From Agrobacterium vitis (GTDB lineage: Bacteria; Pseudomonadota; Alphaproteobacteria; Rhizobiales; Rhizobiaceae): a stretch of DNA of 64,000 bases. The stretch spans positions 186,001 through 250,000 of the forward strand of contig NZ_CP146244.1 of assembly GCF_037039395.1 (NCBI RefSeq). The letters run 5' to 3'. The translations under genes and the position numbers were made by a program. Position 1 is the stretch's first letter. Every line of letters starts with the position of its first letter. Shown here in pieces: positions 39,074-48,269 of this stretch. The notes beneath the pieces are model-generated. The model was given only the letters and a program-made list of their open reading frames with translations, did not search any database and had not been told where the DNA came from.

Positions 39074-40885
39074 ATGGCTTTAGGTTATAAATCTCGCCGT
39101 GGCGGGGCATTTCGCAGCGTTTTCGGTTTCTGTGCTGTTCATTGGCGCCGGCAGCCGGGGCGTGTGGTCTTCATGCTGTTTGCCGTATTGCTTTCCACTT
39201 TGGCGGATGTGTTGACGCCGCTGTTCTCCGGTCGGTTGGTCGATGCGGTCGTTTCCGGTCGCGCCGATGACAGCCTAGCCTGGGGCAGCGCTATGGCGGC
39301 TTTCGCTTGGCTGATGGCGCTTTCCGCCGGAGCAGTCTTGGTGCGTCATGCAACGTTTACCGCCATTATCGGCTTTACGCTGCGCTCCATGTCGGACATT
39401 GCCGCCGATGCCTTCTCCCGCATTCAACGCTTTTCCAGCGATTGGCATGCCAATAGCTTCGCGGGCTCGACGGTGCGCAAAGTGACACGCGGCATGTGGG
39501 CACTCGACCTGTTGAACGATACGGTTTTTGTGGCGCTGTTTCCCTCGCTTGTCATGCTGATCGGCTCCACTGTGCTGATGACGTGGCATTGGCCGATGAT
39601 GGGCTTGTTGGTCGGTGTCGGTTCCGTCTGCTTCGTGTTGTTTACGGCGATCATGGCTCTGCGTTACGTCGCGCCGATGGCCAGCATGGCCAATAGCTGG
39701 GATACCAAGCTGGGTGGGTCTTTGGCCGATGCGGTGACCTGTAATGCCGTGGTCAAGGCCTTCGGTGGGGAAAGCCGCGAGGAAACCCGCTTGAGCTGGG
39801 TGCTGCAAAAATGGCAGGACAGGACACGCCGCACCTGGACGCGCGGCACGCTGAATGGCAGCCTGCAAGCAACTTTGTTGATGGTGCTGCGCGGCGGCGT
39901 TTTAGGTCTGGCCCTGTGGCTATGGAGTGCTGGAAAGGCCAGCCCCGGTGACATTACGTTCGTGCTGACGGCCTTCTTCATCCTACAGGGCTATCTGCGG
40001 GAAATTGGTATGCATATCCGTAACTTGCAACGGTCGGTCAATGATATGGAGGAACTGGTTTTCCTGCATGGTCAACCCCTGGGCGTCGTGGATGTGGCCG
40101 GTGCAAAACCGATTGCGATTGAACGCGGCAAGATCGAATTCGATCGGGTGTCCTTTCACTACGGCAATCATTTTTCGCCGCTCTACAAGGACTTTTCCGT
40201 CGTGATCCAGCCCGGTGAAAAGGTTGGACTGGTTGGCCATTCCGGTTCTGGCAAGACGACGTTCATCAAGCTCATTCAGCGCTTGCATGACGTCAACGGT
40301 GGCGCGATCCGGATCGACGGTCAGGATATCGCACTCGTTGCCCAAACCTCGTTACGCCAGCAGATCGCCATCGTGCAGCAGGAGCCAATCCTGTTCCATC
40401 GCTCGCTTGCTGAAAACATTGCCTATGCGAGGCCCTCAGCAAGTCAGCAGGAAATCGAAACTGCTGCAAGACTTGCCAGCGCCCATGGCTTTATCGAGGC
40501 CTTGCCGAAGGGCTATGGCACGCTGGTGGGTGAGCGCGGCATCAAGCTTTCGGGTGGTGAACGCCAGCGGATAGCGATCGCCCGTGCCTTTCTGGCGGAT
40601 GCGCCGATCCTTATTCTGGACGAGGCAACGTCAAGCCTGGATTCGGAATCGGAAATGCTGATCCAGGAAGCCATGGAACGGCTTATGCAGGGCAGAACCA
40701 CACTGGTCGTGGCGCATCGGTTGTCGACCGTGCGGGCGCTCGACCGGTTGCTGGTCTTCGAACACGGCCGGATCGCCGAGGAGGGGACGCATGAGAGCCT
40801 TATCAGAATGAAGTCAGGCATTTACCGCGGTCTCTTCGAGCGTCAGGCGCTGGAATTGACCAAGGGCATGGTCTTCGGAGAATAG
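39074..40885 (+). CDS. ABC exporter, fused membrane and ATPase domains
   Basis: A 603-residue half-transporter of the MsbA/multidrug type, expected to work as a dimer in the inner membrane. Six membrane helices cover about residues 30-320 (VVFMLFAVLLSTLADVLTPL, LFPSLVMLIGSTVLMTW). The ATPase domain follows, with Walker A GHSGSGKTTF near 390, signature LSGGERQRIAIARAFL near 495, Walker B ILILDEATSSLDSESE near 515 and H-loop VVAHRLSTVRALDR near 550. The substrate is not evident; lipids, glycans or drugs are all possible. A leader peptide and hairpins upstream suggest attenuated, inducible expression. Confidence 0.9.
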   Translation: MALGYKSRRGGAFRSVFGFCAVHWRRQPGRVVFMLFAVLLSTLADVLTPLFSGRLVDAVVSGRADDSLAWGSAMAAFAWLMALSAGAVLVRHATFTAIIGFTLRSMSDIAADAFSRIQRFSSDWHANSFAGSTVRKVTRGMWALDLLNDTVFVALFPSLVMLIGSTVLMTWHWPMMGLLVGVGSVCFVLFTAIMALRYVAPMASMANSWDTKLGGSLADAVTCNAVVKAFGGESREETRLSWVLQKWQDRTRRTWTRGTLNGSLQATLLMVLRGGVLGLALWLWSAGKASPGDITFVLTAFFILQGYLREIGMHIRNLQRSVNDMEELVFLHGQPLGVVDVAGAKPIAIERGKIEFDRVSFHYGNHFSPLYKDFSVVIQPGEKVGLVGHSGSGKTTFIKLIQRLHDVNGGAIRIDGQDIALVAQTSLRQQIAIVQQEPILFHRSLAENIAYARPSASQQEIETAARLASAHGFIEALPKGYGTLVGERGIKLSGGERQRIAIARAFLADAPILILDEATSSLDSESEMLIQEAMERLMQGRTTLVVAHRLSTVRALDRLLVFEHGRIAEEGTHESLIRMKSGIYRGLFERQALELTKGMVFGE

Positions 40886-40891
40886 GCTTTT

Positions 40892-40996
40892 CTAGAGTTT
40901 GTCAGGGAACAGTGGAGCCCGGGTTTCCCGAAAAGACGAACGAAAACAAGACAAGCAAGAGTCTGTCTGGTTCAATCTGAACCTGACAGATTCTAG
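40892..40996. repeat. Extragenic palindromic element, full copy
   Basis: The element is bounded by imperfect inverted repeats of 15 bases, CTAGAGTTTGTCAGG (40892-40906) and CCTGACAGATTCTAG (40982-40996), matching at 13 of 15 positions. It contains an inner palindrome (GGTTC-N5-GAACC). The left half resembles 52753-52811. It has the look of the dispersed palindromic repeats known in Rhizobiales genomes. Confidence 0.7.
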
Positions 40997-41016
40997 GGAC
41001 GAAAACGCTTTGCGTC

Positions 41017-41049
41017 ATACCAAGGGTCATTGAAGATGGCCCTTGGTAT
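41017..41049. repeat. Short palindromic repeat at a gene 3' end
   Basis: ATACCAAGGG (41017-41026) and CCCTTGGTAT (41040-41049) form a perfect 10-bp inverted repeat. The left 24 bases resemble 26407-26430. It overlaps the histidine kinase stop codon. There is no T run, so a simple terminator is unlikely. Confidence 0.6.
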
Positions 41050-42350
41050 CAGATCTGCCGTATGGCGTTGTGGCTTTCTGGCCGGATGTCGCCATCCCCG
41101 GGCAATATCATGGTGATCCGCAAGCCTTTCGGTGTGACATTGCTGGCAAAGACCCTGCCGCCATGCCGCTCCACCGCCGTCTTGGCAATTGCCAGGCCCA
41201 GGCCATATCCGGATGCACTGCCGCTGCTGCCTGAACTGATAAAGGGGCGAAAAATACTCTCAAGGTCGTCTTCCTTGACGCCCGGACCTTCGTCCGTGAA
41301 GGTGAGCATCAGGCCATTCGGTGAAATGTTCGTTGAAATCCGGATTACTGTCGCTTCTCCGGTATATTTGATCGCATTGCGCAAGACGTTCTCAATGGCG
41401 CGATAGATAAGCTCACCATTGACAGCGGCGACAAAACTACCGCTGCGCTGAAAATCAATTGATACGGCCTTTTCCTGGGCTTCAAAAGTTGCGTCCTGAA
41501 CAATCTCATCGAGAATGTCGAGAATATCGATGACCAGGAGCTGATTTTCTTCATCTGTCTTGGAGGAAAGCCTGGCCAGGGTGAGGATCTCACCGACCAG
41601 CCGGTCCAGTCGCTCAATTTCGTGGTCCATGCGATCCAGCAGGCCGGGCAGGCGGCCTGGGTTTTTCCGCAGGATACCGGTAACGGCTTGCAGGCGCGAC
41701 AAGGGTGAGCGTAGTTCGTGGGAAATGTCATGAAACAGCCGTTCCCGGCTCTCGTGCAGTTCCTGTAGGCGCATGGCGCTGATATCGAAATGCTGCGTCA
41801 GAATTCCGATTTCATCCTTTCGATTTTTGACAGGATCATGGATACGGATGTTGAAGTGGCCTTCTGCCAGCATTTTCAGTCCATGGCGAAGCCGCTCAAT
41901 GGGTGTCAGCAAATATTTCGTCAGCAGGTAAGCGGAAAACAGGCTGGCGACGAGGCCTATCACCCAAGGCAAAACAAATGGCCAGTTATTGCTGATAGAC
42001 GCTTCATCGATGGTCAGGGTGTAGCATTGGTTGGCGTGATATATGGCAATGCTGCCCGGAAATTGATCCCTGGCGCAGGCTTGTGAGTCAGCGGCCTGCA
42101 CTGCCTGCAGCTGGAAATGCCCATCTTCTCCCGGAGGTGTTATGCTGCGGATAAACGCCTGTGTCTCCTGCGGCCCGACACGTTGGAGCATCTCGGCAAT
42201 TTGCGCGGCAATGATTTTGTTCTGTACCTCAGCGATGCGCATATGCGGCGGCAGCTGGCCGTTGAAGCGCGGAAGCGATATGCCCAGCATGGTTGTCAGC
42301 GTGATTGTCAGCCAGACAATGACGAAAAAACGCCAGAAAAGCCTTGGCAT
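41049..42350 (-). CDS. CpxA-like sensor histidine kinase
   Basis: A 433-residue inner-membrane kinase. N-terminal helix FVIVWLTITLTTMLGISL is followed by a periplasmic region of about 110 residues with two cysteines. The second helix FVLPWVIGLVASLFSAYLL near 150 precedes HAMP, the phospho-acceptor box FHDISHELRSPLSRL near 233, and the ATPase domain (YRAIENVLRNAIKYTG, TDEGPGVKEDDLE, GYGLGLAIAKTAVERHGG). Start overlaps the response regulator stop by one base. The domain layout, the response-regulator partner and the Cpx-type box upstream support an envelope-stress sensor. The signal is not known in this group. Confidence 0.85.
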   Translation of the reverse strand: MPRLFWRFFVIVWLTITLTTMLGISLPRFNGQLPPHMRIAEVQNKIIAAQIAEMLQRVGPQETQAFIRSITPPGEDGHFQLQAVQAADSQACARDQFPGSIAIYHANQCYTLTIDEASISNNWPFVLPWVIGLVASLFSAYLLTKYLLTPIERLRHGLKMLAEGHFNIRIHDPVKNRKDEIGILTQHFDISAMRLQELHESRERLFHDISHELRSPLSRLQAVTGILRKNPGRLPGLLDRMDHEIERLDRLVGEILTLARLSSKTDEENQLLVIDILDILDEIVQDATFEAQEKAVSIDFQRSGSFVAAVNGELIYRAIENVLRNAIKYTGEATVIRISTNISPNGLMLTFTDEGPGVKEDDLESIFRPFISSGSSGSASGYGLGLAIAKTAVERHGGRVFASNVTPKGLRITMILPGDGDIRPESHNAIRQI

Positions 42351-43039
42351 CAGCTATCCTGTAGCAGAATATAACCCTGCCCCCGCACAGACTGGATCCA
42401 GCTTTGTCGGTCTTTTCTGAGGCCGAGTTTCTGGCGGATACTGCTGAGATGGACATCGATGCGCCGGTCGAAAGGCGTCAGGGGCCTGCCGAATACGCTT
42501 TGGGAAATATCGTGTTTGGAGACCACCTTGCCGCCATTGCGGACCAGCAGCTCCAGAAGATTGTATTCTGTCCCCGTCAAGGCAAGAGCCTCACCATTGA
42601 TATGTGCCTGCCTGCTCGACGGATAAAGAACGAGCTCGCCGCTTTTGAGCGGCTGAGATGGATGTTCGGGCGGCGTTTTGCCCGTACGACGCAATATTGC
42701 CCGCAGCCGCGCCACCAGTTCGCCAGGCGAACAGGGTTTGGAGACGTAGTCGTCGGCACCAAGATCCAGGCCGGTAATCCGGTCCTTGTCATCCCCCCTG
42801 GCTGTCAGCATGACGATAGGAATTTCACTGGATTTTCGGATGTTCTGCAACACGTCCACACCATTCATGATCGGCATCATGACGTCGAGAACGATAATGT
42901 CTGTCGCCCCACTGTCGACAAAAGCAAGCCCCTTGGCGCCATCGTCTGTCGCGAGTACATCAAATCCTTCATCCGTCAGGTATTCGCAAAGCAATCCGGT
43001 AAATTCCAGGTCGTCATCAATCAAAAGAACACGCGTCAT
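42350..43039 (-). CDS. CpxR-like OmpR family response regulator
   Basis: A 229-residue response regulator. The receiver has the acidic pocket D8-D9-D10, phospho-acceptor D52 in IIVLDVMMPIMNG, and the conserved Lys in DDYVSKPCSPGEL. The C-terminal OmpR/PhoB winged helix ends SWIQSVRGQGYILLQ. It is the first gene of the pair with the CpxA-like kinase. A perfect GTAAA-N5-GTAAA box 60 bases upstream suggests autoregulation. Confidence 0.88.
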   Translation of the reverse strand: MTRVLLIDDDLEFTGLLCEYLTDEGFDVLATDDGAKGLAFVDSGATDIIVLDVMMPIMNGVDVLQNIRKSSEIPIVMLTARGDDKDRITGLDLGADDYVSKPCSPGELVARLRAILRRTGKTPPEHPSQPLKSGELVLYPSSRQAHINGEALALTGTEYNLLELLVRNGGKVVSKHDISQSVFGRPLTPFDRRIDVHLSSIRQKLGLRKDRQSWIQSVRGQGYILLQDS

Positions 43040-43098
43040 TTTTCTGCTCTTCGTGGCGGTGGCCTGTTATAAGTGAAAATCGACCAGGGGTTTCAAGT

Positions 43099-43113
43099 TT
43101 TACATAAGTTTAC
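43099..43113 (-). promoter_or_regulatory. CpxR-type box
   Basis: On the minus strand the sequence is GTAAA-CTTAT-GTAAA, an exact match to the enterobacterial CpxR consensus GTAAA-N5-GTAAA. It lies in the gap between the response regulator (start 43039) and the divergent DUF1275 gene (start 43297), so it could control either or both. Confidence 0.75.
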
Positions 43114-43296
43114 GTGCTTATGGTAGATGTTGTGCCGACATGTGGTGGCAATTCCTGCTCGTTTAGCTCCGCCATGATGTCACGGCGCATAGGATTGGCT
43201 ACAGCGGCCCATGACTGGGCTTGCAAATCGATCAGGCCGGACGGAAAATCGCATCTTTAACCCGCCACCTTGGCACTTGCCCGACTCGTACCCACC

Positions 43297-44049
43297 ATGA
43301 AAAGCCACTTGAAAAGTCTTGCCCATCGCGACCGCACCGAGACGAGCGATCGTCATCTGGCATTTTATCTGACCTTTATTGCCGGCGCCGCCAATGCTGG
43401 CGGCTTTATGGCGGTCGGTCAATACACCTCTCACATGTCGGGCATTGTCTCGTCCATGGCTGACAATCTGGTGCTGGGCGATTTAAAATTTTTGCTGATG
43501 GGGTTGCTCGCTCTGTGTTTCTTTCTTGCAGGCGCTGGCTTTTCCGCAATTTTGATCAATTGGGGCCGCAGGCGAGATTTGAGGTCGGTCTATGCGCTGC
43601 CATTGGCGGTCGAGGCGTGGTTGATGGGGGTGTTTGCCCTTTCCGGGGCGATCAACTTCAGTGAAAAGGGCGAGGCCGTGGCTTTCGTCGTCATGCTTCT
43701 CTGCTTCATCATGGGCTTGCAGAATGCCATCATCACAAAACTCTCCGGCGCGCGCATCAGAACAACCCACGTGACGGGCTTGGTCACCGATACCGGCATC
43801 GAACTTGGCAAGCTTTTCTATTGGAACGGATACTCAAATGGTAAAGCCGCATACCCACCGGTCCGGGCCGATTTAGCGAAACTCTGGTTGCTGGTGCGCA
43901 TGGTTGGATTGTTTTTCGGCGGTGGCGTGGTCGGCGCTATCCTGTTTCAGCGTATCGGTGTTTCCGCTGCGGCGTTTCTGGCGATACCTCTGGCGCTTGC
44001 CGCTCTCTACCCGATGCTCGAGGACTATTCCTCCCAAAAGCAGCGCTGA
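43297..44049 (+). CDS. DUF1275 (YoaK) family membrane protein
   Basis: A 250-residue polytopic inner-membrane protein of the DUF1275/YoaK family. About six hydrophobic segments are visible. Family landmarks are FIAGAANAGGFMAVGQYTSHMSG near residue 25 (given here as the conserved block), LCFIMGLQNAIITKLSG near 140 and RTTHVTGLVTDTGIELGKL near 158. The ATG at 43297 is taken over an upstream TTG at 43270. Molecular function of the family is not established. It is divergent from the CpxRA-like genes and shares their control region. Confidence 0.87.
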   Translation: MKSHLKSLAHRDRTETSDRHLAFYLTFIAGAANAGGFMAVGQYTSHMSGIVSSMADNLVLGDLKFLLMGLLALCFFLAGAGFSAILINWGRRRDLRSVYALPLAVEAWLMGVFALSGAINFSEKGEAVAFVVMLLCFIMGLQNAIITKLSGARIRTTHVTGLVTDTGIELGKLFYWNGYSNGKAAYPPVRADLAKLWLLVRMVGLFFGGGVVGAILFQRIGVSAAAFLAIPLALAALYPMLEDYSSQKQR

Positions 44050-44188
44050 AGGCAAATCCGGTCCGCATGTTGTGTCATTGACGCGCCGTAAAGTGGTTGA
44101 CGTTCTTGATCGGCTGGATATAACGCCTGCCAGAGATTCTGTTGCAAACCAGACAGAGTCTGGATGTCGGCATACGGCATCGGGCTTA

Positions 44189-44278
44189 GGAAGAGTGTCC
44201 GAGTGGTTTAAGGAACCGGTCTTGAAAACCGGCGTGCGGGAGACCGTACCGTGGGTTCGAATCCCACCTCTTCCGCCA
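44189..44278 (+). tRNA. tRNA-Ser (anticodon UGA)
   Basis: A 90-base tRNA gene. The acceptor stem GGAAGAG pairs with CTCTTCC, the D arm is followed by anticodon stem CCGGT/ACCGG with loop CTTGAAA (anticodon TGA at 44223-44225), and there is a long variable arm typical of tRNA-Ser. The T arm is GTGGG TTCGAAT CCCAC, and the gene ends in encoded CCA. Confidence 0.97.
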
Positions 44279-44390
44279 TTTTTGATCGACGTAGTGACGG
44301 TCACTTTGCACAGCGTACCCATAATATCGTCTGTCTTGGTGATTGAGCCGTTGCAGAATATCGCTGCTGTTTACAGCAGCCTTGTCTCGA

Positions 44391-45144
44391 TCAAATATCG
44401 TGCGCGTCTTCTGCGGAGTTCTTGCGCTTCAACAGGAACCAGAGGAATGCCAGGCTCATCACGGCCATCGCAAACCAGGTTATTGCATATTGAAGATGGC
44501 TATTGGGAAAACGGATCTGGGTTAAGCCGCCGACCGGATAGCCGCCCGGCACATCGCTTTTGCCGGCATCCATGAAAAACGGCGCCACTTGGGTCAGATC
44601 GCGCTTGTCGGCAATGGCTGCGACGTCGCGTGAATACCAGCGATCGGCATTGGGGTCATTGGAGCGCAGCAAGGTTCCATTCGGTTCGCTGATGCGCAGA
44701 AGGCCGCTTACTGTCACGTTTCCGGTAATCTGACCTTCCGACCGGCGGGTCGGGTCTTTGCGGTCAATCGGTACAAAGCCCCTGTTGATCAACAGGGTTC
44801 CGTCTTTTTCAGTCTTTAGGGGGGTCATGACCCAATAGCCCGCGCCCAATTCCGTGGCGGCGTAGACCAGGGTTTCCTTGTCGTGCTCGTAAATGCCGGA
44901 GGCCTTGATATGGCGGTATTCATCGGCGTCTCGATTGACGGACGGCCATTGCGCTGGGGATGGCGCATCCACCGGTCTCGGCATGAACACGTGCATCGAC
45001 GCGAGCGATCAGTGCCTGTTTCCAGCCCAGACGTTCGATTTGCCAGATGCCGAGGGCTATGAACAAGGCCGTTGCCAGCAATAGAAAGCTGGATAGTGCA
45101 ACCTTCTTTATCGAAATACGCCTGATGGCCTGCTGGTCTGACAT
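44391..45144 (-). pseudogene. SURF1 family cytochrome oxidase assembly protein, frameshifted
   Basis: The N-terminal part from the ATG at 45144 gives the first membrane helix (VALSSFLLLATALFIALGIW), the SURF1 motif GIWQIERLGWKQALI and a conserved VDARVHA. The frame then shifts near 44975-44979. The rest (PVDAPSPAQWPSVN, GAGYWVMTPL, LLINRGFVP, GGLTQIRFPNSHLQYAITWF, ending in a second helix) continues in the next frame to 44391. Removing one base restores a continuous protein of about 250 residues. SURF1 helps insert haem a or assemble haem-copper oxidases; it lies 64 bases after cyoD. Either the gene is inactivated or the sequence has a one-base error. Confidence 0.8.
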
Positions 45145-45208
45145 GTATCAACCGTCCTGAAACGGATCGGGCGGCATGGATGTGCCGCCCGATCGGATAT
45201 CGGCGTCC

Positions 45209-45607
45209 TTACGGGACGTTACGCATCATGTCCGGGCTCATCGGCATCATATTAGTGTTCAAGTGATGCATGACCCAGAGCGAGCCGGAGAGCGCGATAA
45301 CGACAACGATGATGGTGAAGATCAACGCCATCATGTTCCAGCCGCCTTCCGACTTGGTATTCATATGCAGGAAGTAGATCATATGAACCACGACCTGAAT
45401 GGCGCCGAGGCCCATGACGATACCAGCCAGCAAGGCCTTGTTGGTCAGACTGCCGCTCATCACCAGATAGAACGGGATCGACGTCAGGATGACCGACAGG
45501 ACAAAGCCGATCATATAGGTCTTCATCGAGCCGTGGCTGGCCTCGTGGCCGCCATGGTGATGATCATGGCCGTGGCCATGCGAATGTGCGTGCGACTTGT
45601 CGTTCAT
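45209..45607 (-). CDS. cyoD: Cytochrome bo ubiquinol oxidase subunit IV
   Basis: A 132-residue small subunit of the quinol oxidase with three membrane helices (MIGFVLSVILTSIPFYLVM, ALLAGIVMGLGAIQVVVHMIY, MMALIFTIIVVVIALSGSLW). The first 28 residues are strikingly His-rich (SHAHSHGHGHDHHHGGHE), more than I would expect for CyoD. The ATG at 45607 overlaps the cyoC stop by four bases. It is the last complete gene of the cyoABCD operon. Confidence 0.92.
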   Translation of the reverse strand: MNDKSHAHSHGHGHDHHHGGHEASHGSMKTYMIGFVLSVILTSIPFYLVMSGSLTNKALLAGIVMGLGAIQVVVHMIYFLHMNTKSEGGWNMMALIFTIIVVVIALSGSLWVMHHLNTNMMPMSPDMMRNVP

Positions 45608-46221
45608 CCGATCACTCCCAGCAGGTAGACGTAGGAGAATACGCCAATCCAGATAACGTCGAGGAAGTGCCAGAACATCGAGAGGCACATCAGGCGACGG
45701 CGGTTTGCTTCGATCAGTCCATGCTTGCCGACCTGGGCCATCAGCGTCACCAGCCAGATGATGCCGAAGGTAACGTGCAAGCCGTGGGTGCCGACCAGCG
45801 TAAAGAAGGCTGACAGGAAGGCGCTACGGTTTGGACCTGCACCTTCATGGATCAGGTGAACGAACTCATAGAGTTCGAGCGCCAGGAAGATTGCGCCGAA
45901 TACACCGGTCACGCCCAGCCAGATCAGCGTGGAGGCCTTGTTGTTCTTCTCCATCGACAGCATGGCAAAGCCATAGGTGATCGAGGAAAACAGCAGCATA
46001 GCTGTATTGATCGCTACCAGTTTCAGGTCAAACAGGTCGGCCGGAGCCGGGCCAGCCGCATAATTGCGGCCGAGCACGGCATAGGTGGCAAACAGCATTG
46101 CGAAGATCAGGCAGTCGCTCATCAGATAGAGCCAGAACCCGAGGTTCGTGCTGCTTTCCGGATGATGCTCTTCCGTCAGGTAGAATTCCGGCTTTGCGGT
46201 TTTTAAAGTTCTGGGATCCAT
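45604..46221 (-). CDS. cyoC: Cytochrome bo ubiquinol oxidase subunit III
   Basis: A 205-residue integral membrane subunit with five helices, as in CyoC. The typical N-terminal part LGFWLYLMSDCLIFAMLFATY is near residue 28 and THGLHVTFGIIWLVTL near 150. It stabilises subunit I. It starts four bases after cyoB and overlaps cyoD by four bases. Confidence 0.94.
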   Translation of the reverse strand: MDPRTLKTAKPEFYLTEEHHPESSTNLGFWLYLMSDCLIFAMLFATYAVLGRNYAAGPAPADLFDLKLVAINTAMLLFSSITYGFAMLSMEKNNKASTLIWLGVTGVFGAIFLALELYEFVHLIHEGAGPNRSAFLSAFFTLVGTHGLHVTFGIIWLVTLMAQVGKHGLIEANRRRLMCLSMFWHFLDVIWIGVFSYVYLLGVIG

Positions 46222-46225
46222 CTGA

Positions 46226-48229
46226 TCACCCCTTCCTTGCCAGAAGCGCGGTCCGCGTTGCCTCGGTATTCACCACCTCTTCGGCGGAGATATAGAAGTC
46301 GCGGTTGTAGTTGAACGTGTGGGAGATCGACACTGCGACGATCGCCACGAAAGACACGATGGCCAACCACCACATGTACCAGATCAGGCCGAATGCCATG
46401 GCAACGCTGAGACCCGCAAGGATAACCCCCGTGCCGGTATTCTTCGGCATGTGGATCGGCTTGAAGCCCAGCAGAGGACGGCTGTAGCCACGCTTTTTCA
46501 TGTCATCCCAGGCATCGGTGTCATGGACGACAGGCGTGAAAGCGAAGTTATAGGCCGGCGGTGGCGAGGAAATAGACCATTCAAGAGTCCGGCCATTCCA
46601 CGGATCGCCCGTCAGGTCGGCCAGTTCGTGACGCTTCAAATAGCTGACGACGAGCTGGATGACGAAAGAGGCAATACCAAGGGCAATCAGGCAGGCACCG
46701 AATGCGGCGATGATGAACCAGATTTGCAGCGACGGATCGTCAAACTGGCTCATGCGGCGGGTTACACCCATCAGGCCGAGAACATACAGCGGCATGAAGG
46801 CGAAGTAGAAGCCGACCAGCCAGAACCAGAAGGACATCTTGCCCCAGAACGGATCGAGCTTGTAGCCGAATGCTTTCGGGAACCAGAAAGTGACGCCAGC
46901 CATAAGCCCGAACACCACGCCGCCGATGATGACGTTATGGAAGTGGGCGATCAGGAACAGCGAGTTGTGGAGGACGAAGTCGGCTGGTGGCACGGCGAGA
47001 AGAACGCCGGTCATGCCGCCGATGACGAAAGTCACCATGAAGCCCATGGTCCACAGCATCGGCACTTCGAACCGGATACGGCCACGATACATCGTGAACA
47101 GCCAGTTGAAGATCTTCGCGCCCGTCGGGATCGAGATGATCATCGTGGTGATACCGAAGAACGAGTTGACGCTGGCGCCCGAACCCATGGTGAAGAAGTG
47201 ATGCAGCCACACCAGGTAGGACAGGACCGTAATACAGACCGTGGCGTAAACCATAGACGTATAGCCAAACAGGCGCTTGCCGGAGAAGGTCGAGACCACT
47301 TCCGAGAAAATGCCGAAGGCGGGCAGAACCAGAATATAGACTTCCGGGTGACCCCAGATCCAGATCAGGTTCACATACATCATCGGGTTGCCGCCGAGAT
47401 CGTTGGTGAAGAAATTGGTGCCGACATAACGGTCGAGCGTCAATAGGGCCAACGTGGCAGTCAGGATCGGGAAGCTGGCAACGATCAGTACGTTGGTGCA
47501 GAGCGAGGTCCAGGTGAAGATTGGCATCTTCATCATGGTCATGCCCGGAGCGCGCATCTTGACGATGGTGGCAATCAGGTTGATGCCTGATAATGTCGTT
47601 CCGACACCGGCCACCTGAAGACCCCATATGTAATAATCGACGCCGACGCCGGGGCTGTAATCGCCACCCGAAAGCGGCGGATAGGCCAGCCAGCCGGTGC
47701 GGGCGAATTCACCGACGAACAGCGAAATCATCACGATCACCGCGCCAGCAACTGTCATCCAGAAGGAGAAGTTGTTGAGGAACGGGAAGGACACGTCGCG
47801 CGCGCCGATCTGCAAGGGAACGACGAGGTTCATCAAGCCGGTGACAAACGGCATGGCCATGAAGAAGATCATGATCACGCCATGCGCGGTGAAGACCTGG
47901 TCATAGTGATGCGGCGGCAGGAAGCCTTCATTGCCGTTGAAGGCCATGGCCTGCTGGCCACGCATCATCAAGGCATCGGCAAAGCCACGCAACAGCATGA
48001 TCAGCGCCAGAATGACATACATCACGCCGATCTTCTTGTGATCGACGCTGGTGAACCATTCGTTCCAGAGATAGCCCCAGAGGCGGAAATAGGTAACGGC
48101 GCCGAGCACGGCAATGCCACCGATCGCGACAGCCAGAAAGGTCAGCACGAGAATGGGTTCGTGATACGGGATCGCATCTAGGGTCAACCGGCCGAAGATG
48201 AACTTCATAAGGTCAGGGTTTGAGAACAT
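46226..48229 (-). CDS. cyoB: Cytochrome bo ubiquinol oxidase subunit I
   Basis: A 667-residue catalytic subunit of a haem-copper quinol oxidase, which reduces oxygen to water and pumps protons. The haem-copper site is marked by [15 protein letters not shown] near 285 (CuB His and the cross-linked Tyr), [10 protein letters not shown] near 335 (two CuB His) and [12 protein letters not shown] near 420 (haem His). The K and D channel regions appear present. Length matches CyoB. It lies 40 bases after cyoA. Confidence 0.96.
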   Translation of the reverse strand: MFSNPDLMKFIFGRLTLDAIPYHEPILVLTFLAVAIGGIAVLGAVTYFRLWGYLWNEWFTSVDHKKIGVMYVILALIMLLRGFADALMMRGQQAMAFNGNEGFLPPHHYDQVFTAHGVIMIFFMAMPFVTGLMNLVVPLQIGARDVSFPFLNNFSFWMTVAGAVIVMISLFVGEFARTGWLAYPPLSGGDYSPGVGVDYYIWGLQVAGVGTTLSGINLIATIVKMRAPGMTMMKMPIFTWTSLCTNVLIVASFPILTATLALLTLDRYVGTNFFTNDLGGNPMMYVNLIWIWGHPEVYILVLPAFGIFSEVVSTFSGKRLFGYTSMVYATVCITVLSYLVWLHHFFTMGSGASVNSFFGITTMIISIPTGAKIFNWLFTMYRGRIRFEVPMLWTMGFMVTFVIGGMTGVLLAVPPADFVLHNSLFLIAHFHNVIIGGVVFGLMAGVTFWFPKAFGYKLDPFWGKMSFWFWLVGFYFAFMPLYVLGLMGVTRRMSQFDDPSLQIWFIIAAFGACLIALGIASFVIQLVVSYLKRHELADLTGDPWNGRTLEWSISSPPPAYNFAFTPVVHDTDAWDDMKKRGYSRPLLGFKPIHMPKNTGTGVILAGLSVAMAFGLIWYMWWLAIVSFVAIVAVSISHTFNYNRDFYISAEEVVNTEATRTALLARKG

Positions 48230-48269
48230 GGGAGGCCCCGTTTAAGTTGAATATCGCGAGATTGCCGGC

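Noticed and set aside
39275..39868. 197-codon minus-strand frame opposite the ABC exporter
   Set aside because: It is a shadow of the membrane domain of the exporter, with no motif of its own.
46319..47446. 375-codon plus-strand frame opposite cyoB
   Set aside because: It is the antisense shadow of a highly conserved oxidase gene and is very rich in His, Glu, Asp and Arg, as is typical for such shadows.
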